Below, piece by piece: positions 21,701-34,558 of a DNA stretch of 64,000 nt. Under the pieces are notes generated by a model. It had not been told where the DNA came from, did not search any database, and saw only the letters and a list, made by a program, of their open reading frames with translations. The stretch is taken from assembly GCA_000320605.2 (NCBI GenBank), contig KB445794.1:1336033-1400032 (forward strand), read 5' to 3'. Every line of letters begins with the position of its first letter. The stretch's first letter is position 1. This stretch comes from Gelatoporia subvermispora B (lineage: Eukaryota; Basidiomycota; Agaricomycetes; Polyporales; Gelatoporiaceae). The translations under genes were made by a program, and so were the position numbers.

Positions 21701-24700
21701 TAGCCGCGCCGAGGGGGCACGGCCCACCGTTCGTCGTCTGGAGGCCACCGGGCGCGGGACGCGGGCTGGGACACGAAGATCAGCGTGCGAGATCCGGGGC
21801 GGCGGTCGCGCAAGGCTCGATTCGGCTCGATTGCGGTGCGCGAGCTGCGCCGGGGCGGGACACGGTTTGGTCGTCGCGGCCCGAGATGCGATGCGCAAGT
21901 GGGATGCCTGAGATGCGTCGACCCGACGAGGACGACGGGGGGAGGAGGGCGGCTCCGTAGCTCTCGGACTCGCTAGGCTGGTGCGGGACCGTACGCGTCG
22001 ATCCGACGGTGCTCGCGATCGCGTGCCTCTGTGTCCGTTTACGCAACGGTCTAGCATTCCGGGAACCAGGCTCGACCAGCAGACTCGGCAAGCTTTATGG
22101 TGCACGCCCGGGCCCGGCCAGTTTCGTGTTGTACGCTTGGGCTAGCCGTGCGCAAGAGCTCCCAGAGGTCGATCCGCGGCCTTGGACGACTGGTCTTGGT
22201 GTGTTTCTGCCCGCGGCCGCCTTCGTCTTCGATAGCCCGCAGAGTGCGTGTCGAGCCGGACCCGAGCTGCTGTCTTCTGCTCGCGTCGGCGGCGGCGGCT
22301 GGCACCTGTTCGGGGCAAGAAGCGGCACCAGCCAGCGACGCAGGGAGCACCCCTGACGCGCCCACGGTGTGTGACGCCACGCAGCTCAGCGAACGGCGCG
22401 CGCACTGCGGCACCGAGCCGCGTCGGGCAGGGAACAACCTCTGTCACGCCTCGCGCCTTCCCTACCCTCGCGCGCACGTGCCTGCTGCACGTCGCGTCCT
22501 CGCAGCCTTGCACGACCCGGACGTCCCCAGCGCCAGCGGTATTCGATCCTCGGGCGACGTGTAGCGTGCCATGCCCACGGGCACACATAGAGTACCGGGC
22601 GGGGAATCGCGACGCTGCGTGCCACGCCTGCCCGGCCAGGCGCACGCCGCGCGGGGTTAACGCGCACGACCCTGCGCGTGCGCTCCGGGGGCTTGGCTGC
22701 GTGACGAGCAGGGTCGCGGCAGGTGCGTGTCCGGCCCTGCATCAGCCACATTGGGCCATGTCACCCCCGGGGCGCATCATTGATATATTGTCCGCGCGGG
22801 CGGCGCGTGCGGCGCGACCACGGCGCTGTCGTGTGTATACCGCATGCGAGATGCTATATGTGCCTCGGTGGAGTCCTGCGTCGCGCACTTTATTGCGTGT
22901 ATGGCATTTCATTTGCCATCGCACTACTGCCAGATGCGTTCGAGTGCGCCTCGGGCCCTTGTGTCTTATTGCGACGACGTCGACGCTTTGGAGTGTGCCT
23001 AGCGATGTCTCTGGCTCATTCTGGATATACTCTGTATGAAACCCTCGGACGCACCGCCATCCATATCGAATTCGCTCGACAGCGTTCCTCAATTAACTGG
23101 CCTTCAATATGGATATATGAGCTTCATCTCGAAGCTACCCTACGAACCTCGGAATTCGACGTACTGCATCCGCCCAGCTTCTCTGCATCGTCCCAAACTG
23201 AGCAGCAGTCGATCTGCTCGGGAAGTGGCCCGACTTGATTCGCGGGCCTTCCTTCACACTTCGGCACGCGAGATTAGCACAAATCTCCCGCTGCACGAGT
23301 CTGATTCTGATCTCTGCGCCGATTGCTGCGGTGCGCGAGGTGGACCAGGTCCATCGACGCCGGCACTCCGTGATGTGCAACGCCGTGACATGTATGTTGC
23401 GCCCAAGACGGACGTAATTGTCAAGTGATAAACATGATGTCAGAATAAAGCTGAATTCGATGCATTATTTAGCTTTCCCAGTGCGCTGACATCGATACAT
23501 TCGTATCTGACACAGGACTAGAGCTAGTGCTCCACCCTCTGCCGAGCCTCTGGCACAGTATCGGGAATGTCACTCGAGTCGGCGAGACCATTTACAAGTG
23601 ATATCCAGTCCAAAGATCACGCAAGACTCCTCGCCCAACGTACTTTTTGCTTCCGACCCCGACATCAATCCCCTCTCGCATCTCGCTGCGAAGCGCGCTC
23701 TCCCATCGTTGCCTATGAGCATGATGACTGGACGGCCCTCAGCTTGCTCCCTGACCTCGCAGGCTCGTCAGGCTGTGCTTTCGTCGAGCAACCAACGGTC
23801 AAGAGCATAATCATGTCGCGTCAAGTCCAGTAAAAGTTTGCAGCTGCTGCTCCCTGGCAATGCCACAGTGACTGCGCTGCATCAAACGACGGGAATCGCA
23901 GTTCATTTGCCTCAATGTGAGTTCATATACCATTTCAGGCCGTACAATCAGCTTATGGAGCGACCAGGTCGCCTTTTAAGCTCTCTCAGGACCATGCACG
24001 CTCGCAAGAATGACATTTTCGGGGGGCATACATGTCACACAGGTAACGCGCACAGCGGCACGGACCCCGTCAGTGCACGTATCGAGCGCCCCGACGGGAA
24101 AACAGACCTGGTCCCCCTCGCGGACCGCAAGTACGCTTGCCCGCCAAGATGCTCGGGTGGGCACAGGCCGCGACGTGCAGCGCATCGTCATGATGCTCGC
24201 AGCGCAGGCGACGGCTCGATAAGCCGGCTGAACCGCTGCACGCTCGCGCGCGGCGCGGGATGAATGATTGCAGACGATCGTCCGATCGCGGTGTCGATGC
24301 CCGCGGAGTCGTCGCCGTGCGCTGCTACGTGCAAGGCATCCGGGGCGCGCCATCGTCCATCATAGATCATAACACAGCTCGCGCGACGGCGATTGTGCGC
24401 GGGCGCCCTGAGGGTGTAGGGTCGTGGCCATGTATGCATATATGAGATGGTGTGCGCGGAGGCACGCGTGCACAGCGATCATCGAGCAGGCTCGCATCTA
24501 CAGTACATCGATATGAACGCGCGCGCTCGAGTGGGTGCAGGCAGCGTCCGGGCGTCGTGACGCACGATGCTCTGCGCGATCTGTCAACTGACCTGTCCGA
24601 GCCTGTCCGCCCGGTCAAAACCCGACGACTATGCACGAAGAAGCGTCGGGTTCCGGCGCCGATGCTCTTCACGCACACCCTCAGTCGCTCCCCCCCTGCC

Positions 24701-27700
24701 CGCGAGGCCAGAGAACCTTCGTCCGCCCGGCGTCCTCGCTTCCTCGCCTTCGCGCGCGCAATCACACCAGAGACAAAGGGAACACCCGGCGCACGCGAGA
24801 TACGCGCGGGCACCGATATCTGCGTACGATCGTTATCTGCGTGATGCGGCGGGCAGGGCGGGAGATCCATATGCGCGATGCGGCGCCGCGCGGCTCGTGG
24901 CAGCGCACGTTGCTGATGCCGCGCCGAACGACTCGGCGCAGGCACGGGCCATCGGAGGGGCTGCCCCAGCTGATACAGGAACTGACTGCGGACGAGCCCC
25001 CGCCGTGGCCCGTCGCCGCACGGGCATCGCGGGGGGGCGCCCGCGAAGGCGCAAAGTCGGAAATAGAAGCCTCAAGGACAAATCGCCCGATGGCATCAGC
25101 GGTTTGGCTTGCCTGGCAACGAGGTGAGACACTGTGGACTGGATGGCAGCCTGCAGCGCCAGCCGGGGCTATCTGAATCATGGGCGACAGCGTGAGTCCG
25201 TTCGCACGGGAGGACGAATTGCGCTGCAGGTGCCGCGACGTCATGGATCTGAACCACTGGCACAGCGGCACGTCGGGACTTGTGGTGCTGGCCTGCATGC
25301 TACGTGACTTCTGGAGCTAGGCGCCATTACGGCGCGGATAAGGTCGTGATTGAATGGCAGATCTGCTACGGGGACCAGCGGGATCTCGGGAGGGGTTTGC
25401 AATCTGCCGGTATCGTTCGCATTGATGCCGGTGACGAGGAGTATGTATTATCGACAGAGGGCGCAGGATGATGTGCTCGTCGATACCATCCACGAACTCA
25501 GCAACACCACCTTGTGGCCCGGATCCAAGTGGTGGGGGGCACCTGCCACTCAATCGAGCGAAGCAGCACAACCGCACTTCCGCCATCAGCGTAAACAGGA
25601 TTGGTGCCGCACAGAAGCCCGTGCCAATCCGCAGGCAATATCAATCTTCGAGGCATCTTGGAGCCCCTCGCTGCCTCCGATCCGCTTTGCGCCCCGGCGC
25701 GCCCGCAGGACCGAGAACAACGATGCCCAAATGCGCATGATGAAAATCCCGCCTGGAGCGCCATGGACCATGATCGCAGCACCCGACGGTCTGCGGGGTG
25801 CATCCCCACGCCCCGTTATCGTCAGGATTCTGATGCACTCTAAACGTGCGCGGGGACATGGCGTGCCCTGCAGCGCCACGGGGCCGCACAAGAATAGACC
25901 GAGGCATGCCGTACGGAGAACCTCGAACCCTCACTGCCACCGAGCGCCAGATGAAGCCACGCGATTTACGTAGTCCCGTCGAGACTTGTAGGACGCTGTA
26001 TGCGACTGAAGGCCCACGTTCTGTAGTTCGAATCTCCCGAAAATGTTGGACACCACCCATCGAGAGACGGGGAAGTGAGCACGAGCTGCTGCCGTCTCCT
26101 GGGCAGACAAGGGCGGGGAGAGCCCGGGTTGTCGCCCCCTGCAATAATCGACCGACCGATAGCTAATTGTACCTCGAGCTGCCGTCTCGTCGCAACAGCC
26201 GCCTGCAAGAACTGCTTCGGCCATCGAAGGCGCACTCCGCCGCAGGCTTGTTTTAGTCATCTCCTGGCGTGACCGCCGATTTGTAATGTGTTTACCTGTT
26301 TTCCAGTGGACCGGACCAGGACGACGGCGGCGCGCATATGACCAACCCTCGCAGCGTAAATCAGGTGCCGCCCAAAGGCTCCGTCCTATCCGACTCTGAG
26401 GAGCACAGCAGCACTCACAGTCAGACATAGAAGTGACCGGACCAGGTTTGTCACCACGAGGACTCATAGACGCCTCGTCGGTGTCTTCCTGTTCCCGGAG
26501 ATCATGACATATCCGCATACGTCCCCAAACTTGCTGCGAATATGTTATAGTTGTCGTGGATACGATTCACCGGTCCCCTGTGAGCGCGTCAGAGGGAGAA
26601 TAGCAAGAAAATGGAGGTCCTAGCCTGTGTCCGAATATGCGCGTTTAGCGCGAAAGACTCTCGTTGGTCGCAAAGTCCGAGTCACAGAACGACAGTTGTG
26701 TCGGGGCTTAATCATCCTAGATGGTCGCTCACGACACGCAGTTGTAAGCAATCCTGTCTTACGTCCAACCTACAGTCATTTTCGGACCCTGTAGTCAAGT
26801 TCTCTCTTGATCCGCCAGTGACGTCTGGAACGGGGAAGAACAGCTGCGGTACCGCCCCGAATTTGCTCAGTTGTTTGACGCCTCGAAGGTAGCGCCCGCG
26901 TGGCAGGTTGGCGTCTTCTCCATCTTCCAACAGGAGCGTCTTATTTCGAGGAACGAGATCCGCTTCGTACGTTTTTTGATGGCTGATATGTTCGTAATAC
27001 CGTATGTAATCTAGAGAACTCCGCTGTGTTTTATGCCGTTGCGCTGTGATAATCCGCGCTGTACGAGTAGAAGCTTGAGCCTCGCCCAGAGCAGCGGTAA
27101 TGCGGCCAATATTCGTAGTCGACAGCAGGGGGGAGCCCATCCGGGACGGCCAATAGCATCTGCTTAGCGCACGAATATTCTTTTGTTCATCTGCTACCGC
27201 GATTGCCCCCACAGGATGAATGACAGCTTCAGCGCGTGTTCAGCGAGCGGTTCGCCCGCCGTACGTGGTGGGCGCCCGTGAACAGGTGTCAGGAGCGCCT
27301 CTTGTTCTTACTTGCGCGGACCGAGTGCGAAGCTCCGAACAGCAAGTATCTTGAACCGGAAATCTGTACAAAAATCTTCAGCGGAACGGGCACTGTGCCA
27401 CAAACCGCAAAACGATCTTGCATACCCACCTGAAGTGAGACCGGAGTAAGCCCACTGATGAACCCACCCTGACACTTCGGACGGAAGCCGATGTTCGCCG
27501 CATAATGCGAGCAAGCAAGAGTCAAGTCATCAGTCTGTGTCTCTAGGCAATGTCTGTGTCAGCTCAGAGCCCGTACACTTGGATGGTCCACCGTTGCCTG
27601 AACAACCTTCCGAAACCGGGTTTTACTCGAGCAAATGTCGGCGGCCGCAGAACCGGTCTGAAAACATGCCGATCAAGGCCTCTCGAGACGCCTTGTCCGC

Positions 27701-29571
27701 AAACCAATGAGAATGTGCCAGAACTATAGTGCCGCTGTCAGGCGATGGCGTATGGATCTGGGGTCCTCGAAATTGCAAGTCATTTCTGGGCATATCGAGG
27801 GTTGTTGAGTCGAACGTGAAGGAGGAACTTGTCTGGAGCTCCGAGACTCAACGCAGGCGCGGCGAGTTCGGGGCTCGGTCCGCCGCATGGCTCATGGAGT
27901 CCCGACTACCACGGGGGTCGTGAACTGCACCGGAGGCAGGAAGGCCGGCCTGGATTGTTCTTCAGCTGACTGGCGAGGCGCTCGTTCCTACCCACAATGA
28001 CCCGTCAGAGGCACTGGGGGCTTCGCGATCGTCTATGTAGCGGTCGGATTTCGCTCCAAAGCGCCGCTGTTCCATGTGACCGGTCAAAGGACGAACATCC
28101 TGACATGCGTGGACATCTGTAGAACTTCGAGGAAGATGTCCCAATCCGTGCGCGTAGTGGTTAGACGCCTCTTCACCGTGAATCCAGGCGCTTGCATGAG
28201 ATAATGTGGCTAGGAAGGGCATCCAAAAAGCACGTTGCCAAAAGACTGTCATAAGTGACACTGCCACCGCAGGCACCATCTCCTTTGTCTCGGTGTTCGG
28301 CCACGTTTATCAATTCAACGGTGTAATATGAGTCCGAAAACATACTCGTGCAGAATGAGACCCACCTGGCTTTATCGCTCAGAGGCAGCAACCGTAAAGC
28401 GGGCGGTGATCGTACAACGATAGAGTTTGAACCTCAATTTCGAAAACATCTGAGCGTGCCGCTGTTTTCTCAGAAAGGCATGCACAGTGGGGTGGAGACA
28501 GATCAGTGATATGATTCCACCAAAACGAAGAACATACCACTTTTAGTTGGAAGACCACATGCACATTCCCAAGTTATCGTACATTACATGACACATGAAG
28601 ACTCTTGATGTTTCATCTGGGGCCACGGTATGCCTTGCTCTGCGATGGTTCATCCGGACGATTGAGAGCTGGCATACGGATCAGGAAACCGCTTTGCGAC
28701 CATACGCAATCGCGGTGCCTGTTGGGCATATGCAGTGACAAATGCATAAAAAGCACAGTCAATTGACCTGATCGGGCGGGAAGAGTCAGAGATTTTGATA
28801 TCTGCTGTCAGAGCCAGTCATTTGAAGGTACATCTGAGACAGCCCGGATGACATTCGGAGCCCTGGCCGACATAAAGTTCGACAACCTGATTGCAGATTA
28901 CATTGCGAGATCCTGCAGAGGAGCCTCAGGGGGGACCAGGAACGCAGAGTCAGGTACCGTAGAGGCCCTCGAATAGAACGTGAGACATCGGACGGAGCCA
29001 GGGACACGAGTGCCTCAGGGCCGTACAGATGGTCATGAGGTGTCTAAACCGTTGACACAGTCGTAGTGACCCACGATCGTATCAGTATCAGTGTAGACAA
29101 GGTTTGCTGCGATATGTCGTGCCGTGTTTCGGAGCGGAAGTTGTACATACATCATACGAATGGTATTTGGTGCCACTCATTGGGTCGCTGAGCAGCATGA
29201 CGGTGAGCTGAGACATTATTTCAGGAGTACACTGTCATTCTACATACTAGAGCAAGCTTCTCACATAGACAGAATGTGATTCCACTTCCTACGACGGCTG
29301 AATTCGCAGCGTTCACCTAGCGGTCTTAATGCTAACGCATTGTAGAGTCTCCAGGTCGAAGAGTATCCCGATATCGGAAGTAGGTAAGAGCAGTCTCATT
29401 TTTTCAAAGTGGCGTATGTAGCTCTGAGAATCTAAACCTTGTACACACAAGGCCAGCTGAATGCAAATAGGAAAGCAGGTGTGGGACCGAAGCCAAGAAG
29501 CGCGATGAAGCGACTGCTTCGCGCTGTCCGCTGAAGCGCTGAAGGAGCGCATTGGCGCGAGGCCGCGCAAA
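18768..29571. other. Gene-free block upstream of the C2H2 gene (continues to 31083 around a MITE)
   Basis: Almost 11 kb without a supportable gene. From 18.8 to about 25 kb it is very GC-rich and is open in several frames on both strands simultaneously, typical of composition-driven ORFs. From about 26 kb the base composition drops and stops are frequent in all frames. A 12-bp tandem repeat (GTTTGCTCCTGC) sits at 18959-18982 in the likely 5' leader of the C2H2 gene, and a 27-bp tandem repeat lies at 21372-21448. No LTRs, reverse transcriptase or transposase fragments were recognised. Confidence 0.5.
21372..21448. repeat. 27-bp tandem repeat, about 2.9 copies
   Basis: Units at 21372-21398 and 21399-21425 differ at only a few positions, and a third, shorter copy follows to about 21448. 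Each begins GCGCGGA and contains GACGCAAATTG or GGCGCAAA. The unit length is a multiple of three, but the frames around it are not convincingly coding. Confidence 0.75.
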
Positions 29572-30027
29572 AGGCCCCAGCAACTCCCCCAAAGGTCCGG
29601 CCCCTCGAGGACCCAGAATCAGCCTGAAATACGCAACAATTTTGGCCTGCGATACGCAAAATCAGTACCCAAGGGTCCTTCACATTGTTACGGCATGTGC
29701 CTATTTGTCACGCAATTTGTCACGCTCCTCCTCGTCTGCTAAGCTGCAGGTGTCGCGCGCTGGACGTACGCTCTCTGGTCACGGATTTTATGCGCTGGTA
29801 CGCGAAGGAAAAGTGTTGGTGCGTGCCACTGAGAGCGCGGCTGCTGTAGGCAGTATGGTGCTTGACGGCCGCAACGCGTCGATCACCTGACCTCAGAATA
29901 CGCAAAGGTGGACAAGGTCGCCCTAGATTTCGCCCAAAATACGCAAAAAGGGGATAAACATTTCGGAATTTTCAGGGGGTCAAATACGCTAATTTGGCCG
30001 GACCTCTAGGGAAGTTGCTGGAAACCT
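29572..30027. mobile_element. Non-autonomous DNA transposon (MITE), hAT-like by its 8-bp target duplication
   Basis: A 456-bp element with terminal inverted repeats of 31-32 bp at 29572-29602 and 29996-30027. The arms share CCAGCAACT...CCC and AGGTCCGGCC and differ by a few substitutions and one indel. Immediately outside both ends is the same 8-bp word CGCGCAAA (29564-29571 and 30028-30035), a target-site duplication. The interior repeats the word ATACGCAA or AATACGCAA at least four times and has a 12-bp tandem (ATTTGTCACGCA) near 29703. There is no transposase reading frame, so it would move only with an enzyme supplied elsewhere. An 8-bp duplication is typical of hAT elements; the family assignment is inference. 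Confidence 0.75.
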
Positions 30028-30035
30028 CGCGCAAA

Positions 30036-31083
30036 GTTACTTTTTTTGGTCACTTTGTTCACTTTGCTCGCTTTTTTCCCGCCATAATTAGGTGGCTCAC
30101 TTCGAGCTCACTTGGCGACAATCTCACTTTCCGATCGTTCCATCGCTGTATAGGCGCCCTTTATAGCGCTCACAGCGCGTCGCGAAAAGTTTGGCGGCAG
30201 ACCTTGTTCTTGCTTGTCCGTCGACGTCGGCGACGACAGCATCAACATTGTCCTATTCTCCTCGTCTTCGCAATTTATCCATAGTCAACTACACTTCCTG
30301 GTTATTTTCGCTTGCATCTTTCTGTGCAGTCTTTGTAGTATCCCGGGATTTTCTTTCACTGCCCTCGAGGCTGTACGCTGTCACCGCCATTGCTCCGTTG
30401 TTGATATTCTTATTTGTTCGTTTCGCACTTGTCGCGTTCGTCCTCCACTCTCCTACGCCCCTGTGAATGCTTTAGTATCCGCTCTCCTGCTCATCTTGCT
30501 TTTCACTGTAATTGTGTAGTCCACATTGGCTCCATCGCTGTTGGTGAGTACTCCGCTTCTCATCACGCTCACTCCTCTACCCTATGATGAACTCCGAATT
30601 ATTTGCACGTCAGTCTGAGTGCCTTACGGGCGCGCTTGATGCTTCATTTCGCTTGTTTCTGAGCTTCTCTTTCTCCTTCGAACTTCCTCCCCCAATCTCT
30701 TAGGCTACAACTGACACGTCCTCTCCAGGATCCCCGCGCTAGCCGCTGCAAAGCATAGGCTAGGATACTCAAGTAAGTCACGATGATATCTCGGCGACTA
30801 AGGGTCGCGCGATCGGAGCGGTAGTGGTGGGATAGGCGGTTGTTGGTAGGAAGGAAGATGGCAAGCACCCATTGCACTCCATGTCCTGGATTGACTCTCC
30901 ACCCTTGCTTTGATGTACCGTCGGGTGGCATGTTCCGCAACATATCGTTGTGAAGGTGCACGGGAGGGTGTTGTGGCGATATCTCATGTTTTACCTGTCG
31001 ACCTGGCTGTCGCGTCCATGTTGGTCTAGTCTTGTGCCTTACGCAATCCATCCATCTCAGGTCATCTACAATCATACGAAGCG
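30036..31083. promoter_or_regulatory. Upstream and 5' leader region of the ELMO gene
   Basis: About 1 kb between the MITE and the ELMO start codon, with pyrimidine-rich stretches (30340-30540) typical of fungal promoters and 5' leaders. A donor-like GTGAGT lies near 30543, so an intron in the leader is possible. No coding tract was accepted. Confidence 0.4.
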
Positions 31084-34000
31084 ATGGCTTCCAACGCCCC
31101 TCCTTCTGAGGAAGGGCGGAAGGTCAACACAGCTGCGACATCTGCATCTGCAACGAACGGCGAGGCGAATGGGACCCAGCCGAAAGGCAGTCTCATACCG
31201 ACGAATAACGTCACCACGAAGGATGGCCTGACTGTCCGAACGCGAATCGACCCTGCACTCACCGTGCAGGACGTCATCCGTCAACTATGCATAAACCTGA
31301 AGGTCAAGGAGCCATTCACAATGTATGCGTTGCGAGACGAGACGGATGAGTTGGTTACAAATGACAACCTGAGGAAGAAGATCAAGGGCAAGGTCAATCT
31401 CAAGTGAGTCAACATCGTTAATGCGTCTATACTTTCTTGAGCTCAGGCTTTGGTAGACTGGTGAATGCCCCGGCACTTGAGGCAGCGGAGATTGTGGAGA
31501 AGCTTGTGACAACGCCAACAGATGCGGCTTCAGCTCTCCAGAACAAAGATGCGAAGCTGGGCCTTGCATTGATCTCTCTTCGGAGGTATATTCGCGTATG
31601 AACCCACTTCTTGCCGTTGTTGGGCTGCGGTCTGACAGCCTTGCACAGGAAGAGCAGTTCGCCAAGGAGTTCCTGCAGCGTGATGGCCTCCGCGAACTTA
31701 TCCGGATCATCGAGCATTTTCAGGGCAATACTCTTGCGGTTCGTTGCGTTGACCAGTGCTTGGATGATATTACCATTGATTTCCATCACAGGTCGCTTTG
31801 ACTGCTATGCAGAATCTCATGGAGCTGGACCACGGTTGGGACAGTCTCGACGACACCTTCATCTTCCGGGTTGTCCAGATCATGTCCTCAGAGCAATCAC
31901 TCATCAACGTTTGCCGCCCTGCCGCTGCGATCCTGAAGAAACTAGTCGAGGCGGACCCGTCGAGCGTGCCCCTACCGCAAGTCGGTTCAAGCAGACTGCC
32001 CCAAATACTCCCTCCGGAGTCTGTGTTTCGGTATGGTTTTGGAGTTGTGTACGAGCAGATGCGCAAGGAGAAGCGTTTGCTGGAGACCGTTGTAAGGCGA
32101 CTAGGCAGCGCAGACACCACGATGGCGATGTACAGGTGGGTTTCTCGACTCATTCAACCTCCTTGATTTTGAGGCATCTCCCGCGCCACAGTATGATGTT
32201 GATCAACTCGCTCCTGGCCCATGCGAGCGATGACCGATGGGACGAGTTCATCGAGGAGATCGAACGATTAAACGTCTGCAAGGCAGTGACTGTGCGTGCC
32301 ATCTTAGTTCTATCACACCGGGCACTGACATTGGTACAGCGCCTGATGTCGTCGCACACGATCGAGGACCTGACATCGTGCATTTTGGACTTCCAAGCAA
32401 ACGTGATTCGCGTCACGTATCGCAAGAAGATAACATTGGTCGAGCCTGACATTGAGCCAGCGCATGCCGCTGCGCTTGACTACATTTGGACATGCAGCCG
32501 GTTACAAGAGGAGAGGGATAATGATATGCACCCGCTCAAGTGGCGGAGAATTGGATTTGAATCCGAAGACATTACCATCGAGTTCCGGGAAGTCGGTGTC
32601 CTTGGTCTTGATTGTCTTGTAAGCTGGCACTGGACTGTGCTGCGCCGGCATGCTCTGACTCCTGATATCTGTCAGAAATGCTTGGTGGCGAAAGATCCCG
32701 AGTTTTGGGCCAAGGTACGTGCCCTTGTTGACCTTCTGAGTGCTGGTGTTGATCTTCGCACAGGTCGTCCAAGAGCAAATAAGCCGTCCCGAAGAGCGGC
32801 GATGTCCTATCGCGAAGGCCTCAAATGAGATTGTCGATTTGCTCTCCGAACATTGGGCCATCTACGCACCCGGCTGTATGTATCCCAGCGTCAAGCCAGT
32901 CCGCGGCTCCTGACATGACATTCTTCGTAGATTCAACGTCAACGACATTCCAGCCATTCTTCCTCAACTTCCAGATGGTACATGCGCTCGCCACACACTT
33001 CTTCCTGAGGATGTGGAACGAGAGCGGTGCTGCTAGCGATGACTTTCAGCGAATGGTCGCGCTTACTCGGAGCCAGTATGTCAACTCAATTCACATGCCA
33101 CAATTAGGATATCTGATGTTTCGTGTAGGGTCAAAGTGGCTCTGAGACGCGAGAACATCAGGCCGTGGCATGAGGTAGAACACGACTTTTTGGAATGCGA
33201 GTACCGCGCCGTCAGAGACCGCCAGATGCAGGAACTCGAGATGGAAGATGACATCATGAGTAAAGTTCCGATTCGGTGAGTTATTCTGCGTTCATGATGT
33301 ACGGCTACCAATCTGAAACACTGCGGTAGGGCGTTGAGAGCAAAACTCCATAAAGAGTCGTTCGAATTCGTCCGGCAGCAGCGCATACACTGCTTACTCG
33401 AGGGTGCTTGGTTCATGAATGCTATTCCATTATCCACGGCTACACCGCGGGATACCATCCGGCGACCTACGCGGCCATGGCGGTTCCTGAGACTTGTACG
33501 TGGGATCCATCCATACTACACCGAAGCTCATCTGATGATATCACAGGACAATGGGCTGAAGTACCTGCATTATGTCGACAGCACCGCTAAGTTCCCAGTG
33601 CGCAAGGGGCTGGAGGATCTCCCCGAGCGCATCGATGTCTCGCTGATCAACGAAGTCTCAACGGGCACCTGTGCGCCGTTCCCAAACTTTCCCCTCCCGC
33701 GCGACACGTTTGATGTCCCAACGTCACCGGTGATGGCCTCGCCGCTCTCTTTCTCACTTTTGACTGCGAGTGGTACATCAATCGCAGATCAGATTGCACC
33801 GGACCAATCGAGATGGGCTGATTGGACCGATGGTCTGAACATGCTGCGCAAAGCCGGCGGACACGTCGCCTCGTCGGAAACTGAGCTGTTCGTTCAATCA
33901 TTGACGGAGATTGGTCTCAAGATCAAATTGCTCGGTATGTTAGATACACCTGCGTTTGACCACACGGTTCTTACGTCTTGACTTTGCTTCAGATCTGACA

Positions 34001-34099
34001 GGCGAAAGGATTGAGATCCCAAGCGGACTTGTCGCCGGCCCTCCACCCAGCAGCAGCGATTTCTTCTTCTCGGATCTGGTTTATGATACCCAAGTATAA
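31084..34099 (+). CDS. ELMO/CED-12 domain protein (DOCK-type Rac GEF partner)
   Basis: Twelve exons give 808 codons: 31084-31403, 31457-31595, 31649-31738, 31792-32135, 32192-32291, 32340-32618, 32676-32714, 32764-32875, 32931-33075, 33129-33275, 33330-33934, 33993-34099. The N-terminal part is an armadillo-like helical region (EEQFAKEFLQRDGLRELIRI, LTAMQNLMELDHGWDSLDD). A central ELMO domain follows (LINSLLAHASDDRWDEFI ... IVDLLSEHWAIYAPG). After about residue 540 comes a long helix and a PH domain (RIHCLLEGAWF ... RPWRFLRLVRG ... LKYLHYVD). In animals ELMO binds DOCK180-type exchange factors to activate Rac; in fungi an equivalent role in Rac-dependent polarity is expected. No DOCK gene is in the window. 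It is convergent with the reductase gene downstream. Confidence 0.92.
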
Positions 34100-34558
34100 C
34101 ATCGGTTTCCTACTCCTCAACCATGTTTGTATACCGTAGGTTTGGATGATATCTTTGTGCCGTACTGTATTTTTGGCTTTCGTGTGTTGCGCATGGACAT
34201 ATAGAATGGAAGGCAGAGCCTTATTTAAAGCGGAGTGATTCTCAATTGGACAGTTATGCTGTAAGATCTACAGGAGGCTCGTGGATATAAATACAATATG
34301 CAGTTGGATGCAAAGTCCCGACGGATGGATGCCAAGTAGCGGAATGCAGTTGATGCGAGCGTGAATACATGCTGTGGAAGATGCAACAGGAAAAGCAACG
34401 AGCAGACGAATGCAAAGACAGCGGAAAGAGCGGTCCGTAAAGAGCGGGGGTTGAACCCGGTGGTGAGTGCTGGAAACAATAGGCAAACCAACCGTAGGTA
34501 TTGTAGGTTCAGTGTTGAAACAACGTCGGCCTAGGCGGACGTGATGAGAGGGGAGGGT
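34100..34558. other. Intergenic, convergent 3' regions of ELMO and MTHFR genes
   Basis: About 460 bp between two stop codons facing each other, holding the two 3' untranslated regions. It contains no coding tract or repeat. Confidence 0.7.

Noticed and set aside
19106..22645. Long open frames of 150-330 codons on both strands
   Set aside because: Overlapping frames are open simultaneously, with no motif and composition dictated by GC content. No splice pattern joins them into a protein.
25980..26050. A tRNA T-loop-like word (GTTCGAATC)
   Set aside because: The flanking bases do not form T or acceptor stems, so it is not a tRNA.
26712..27212. 166-codon minus-strand frame
   Set aside because: No recognised domain, no supporting splice sites and no neighbouring exons; possibly chance in lower-GC DNA.
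28000..28580. Adjacent minus-strand frames that could be pieces of a degenerate gene
   Set aside because: No family recognised and frame changes are not explained by introns.
31611..32828. 405-codon open frame on the plus strand
   Set aside because: It reads in part through introns of the ELMO gene; the spliced ELMO model explains the segments with known domains.
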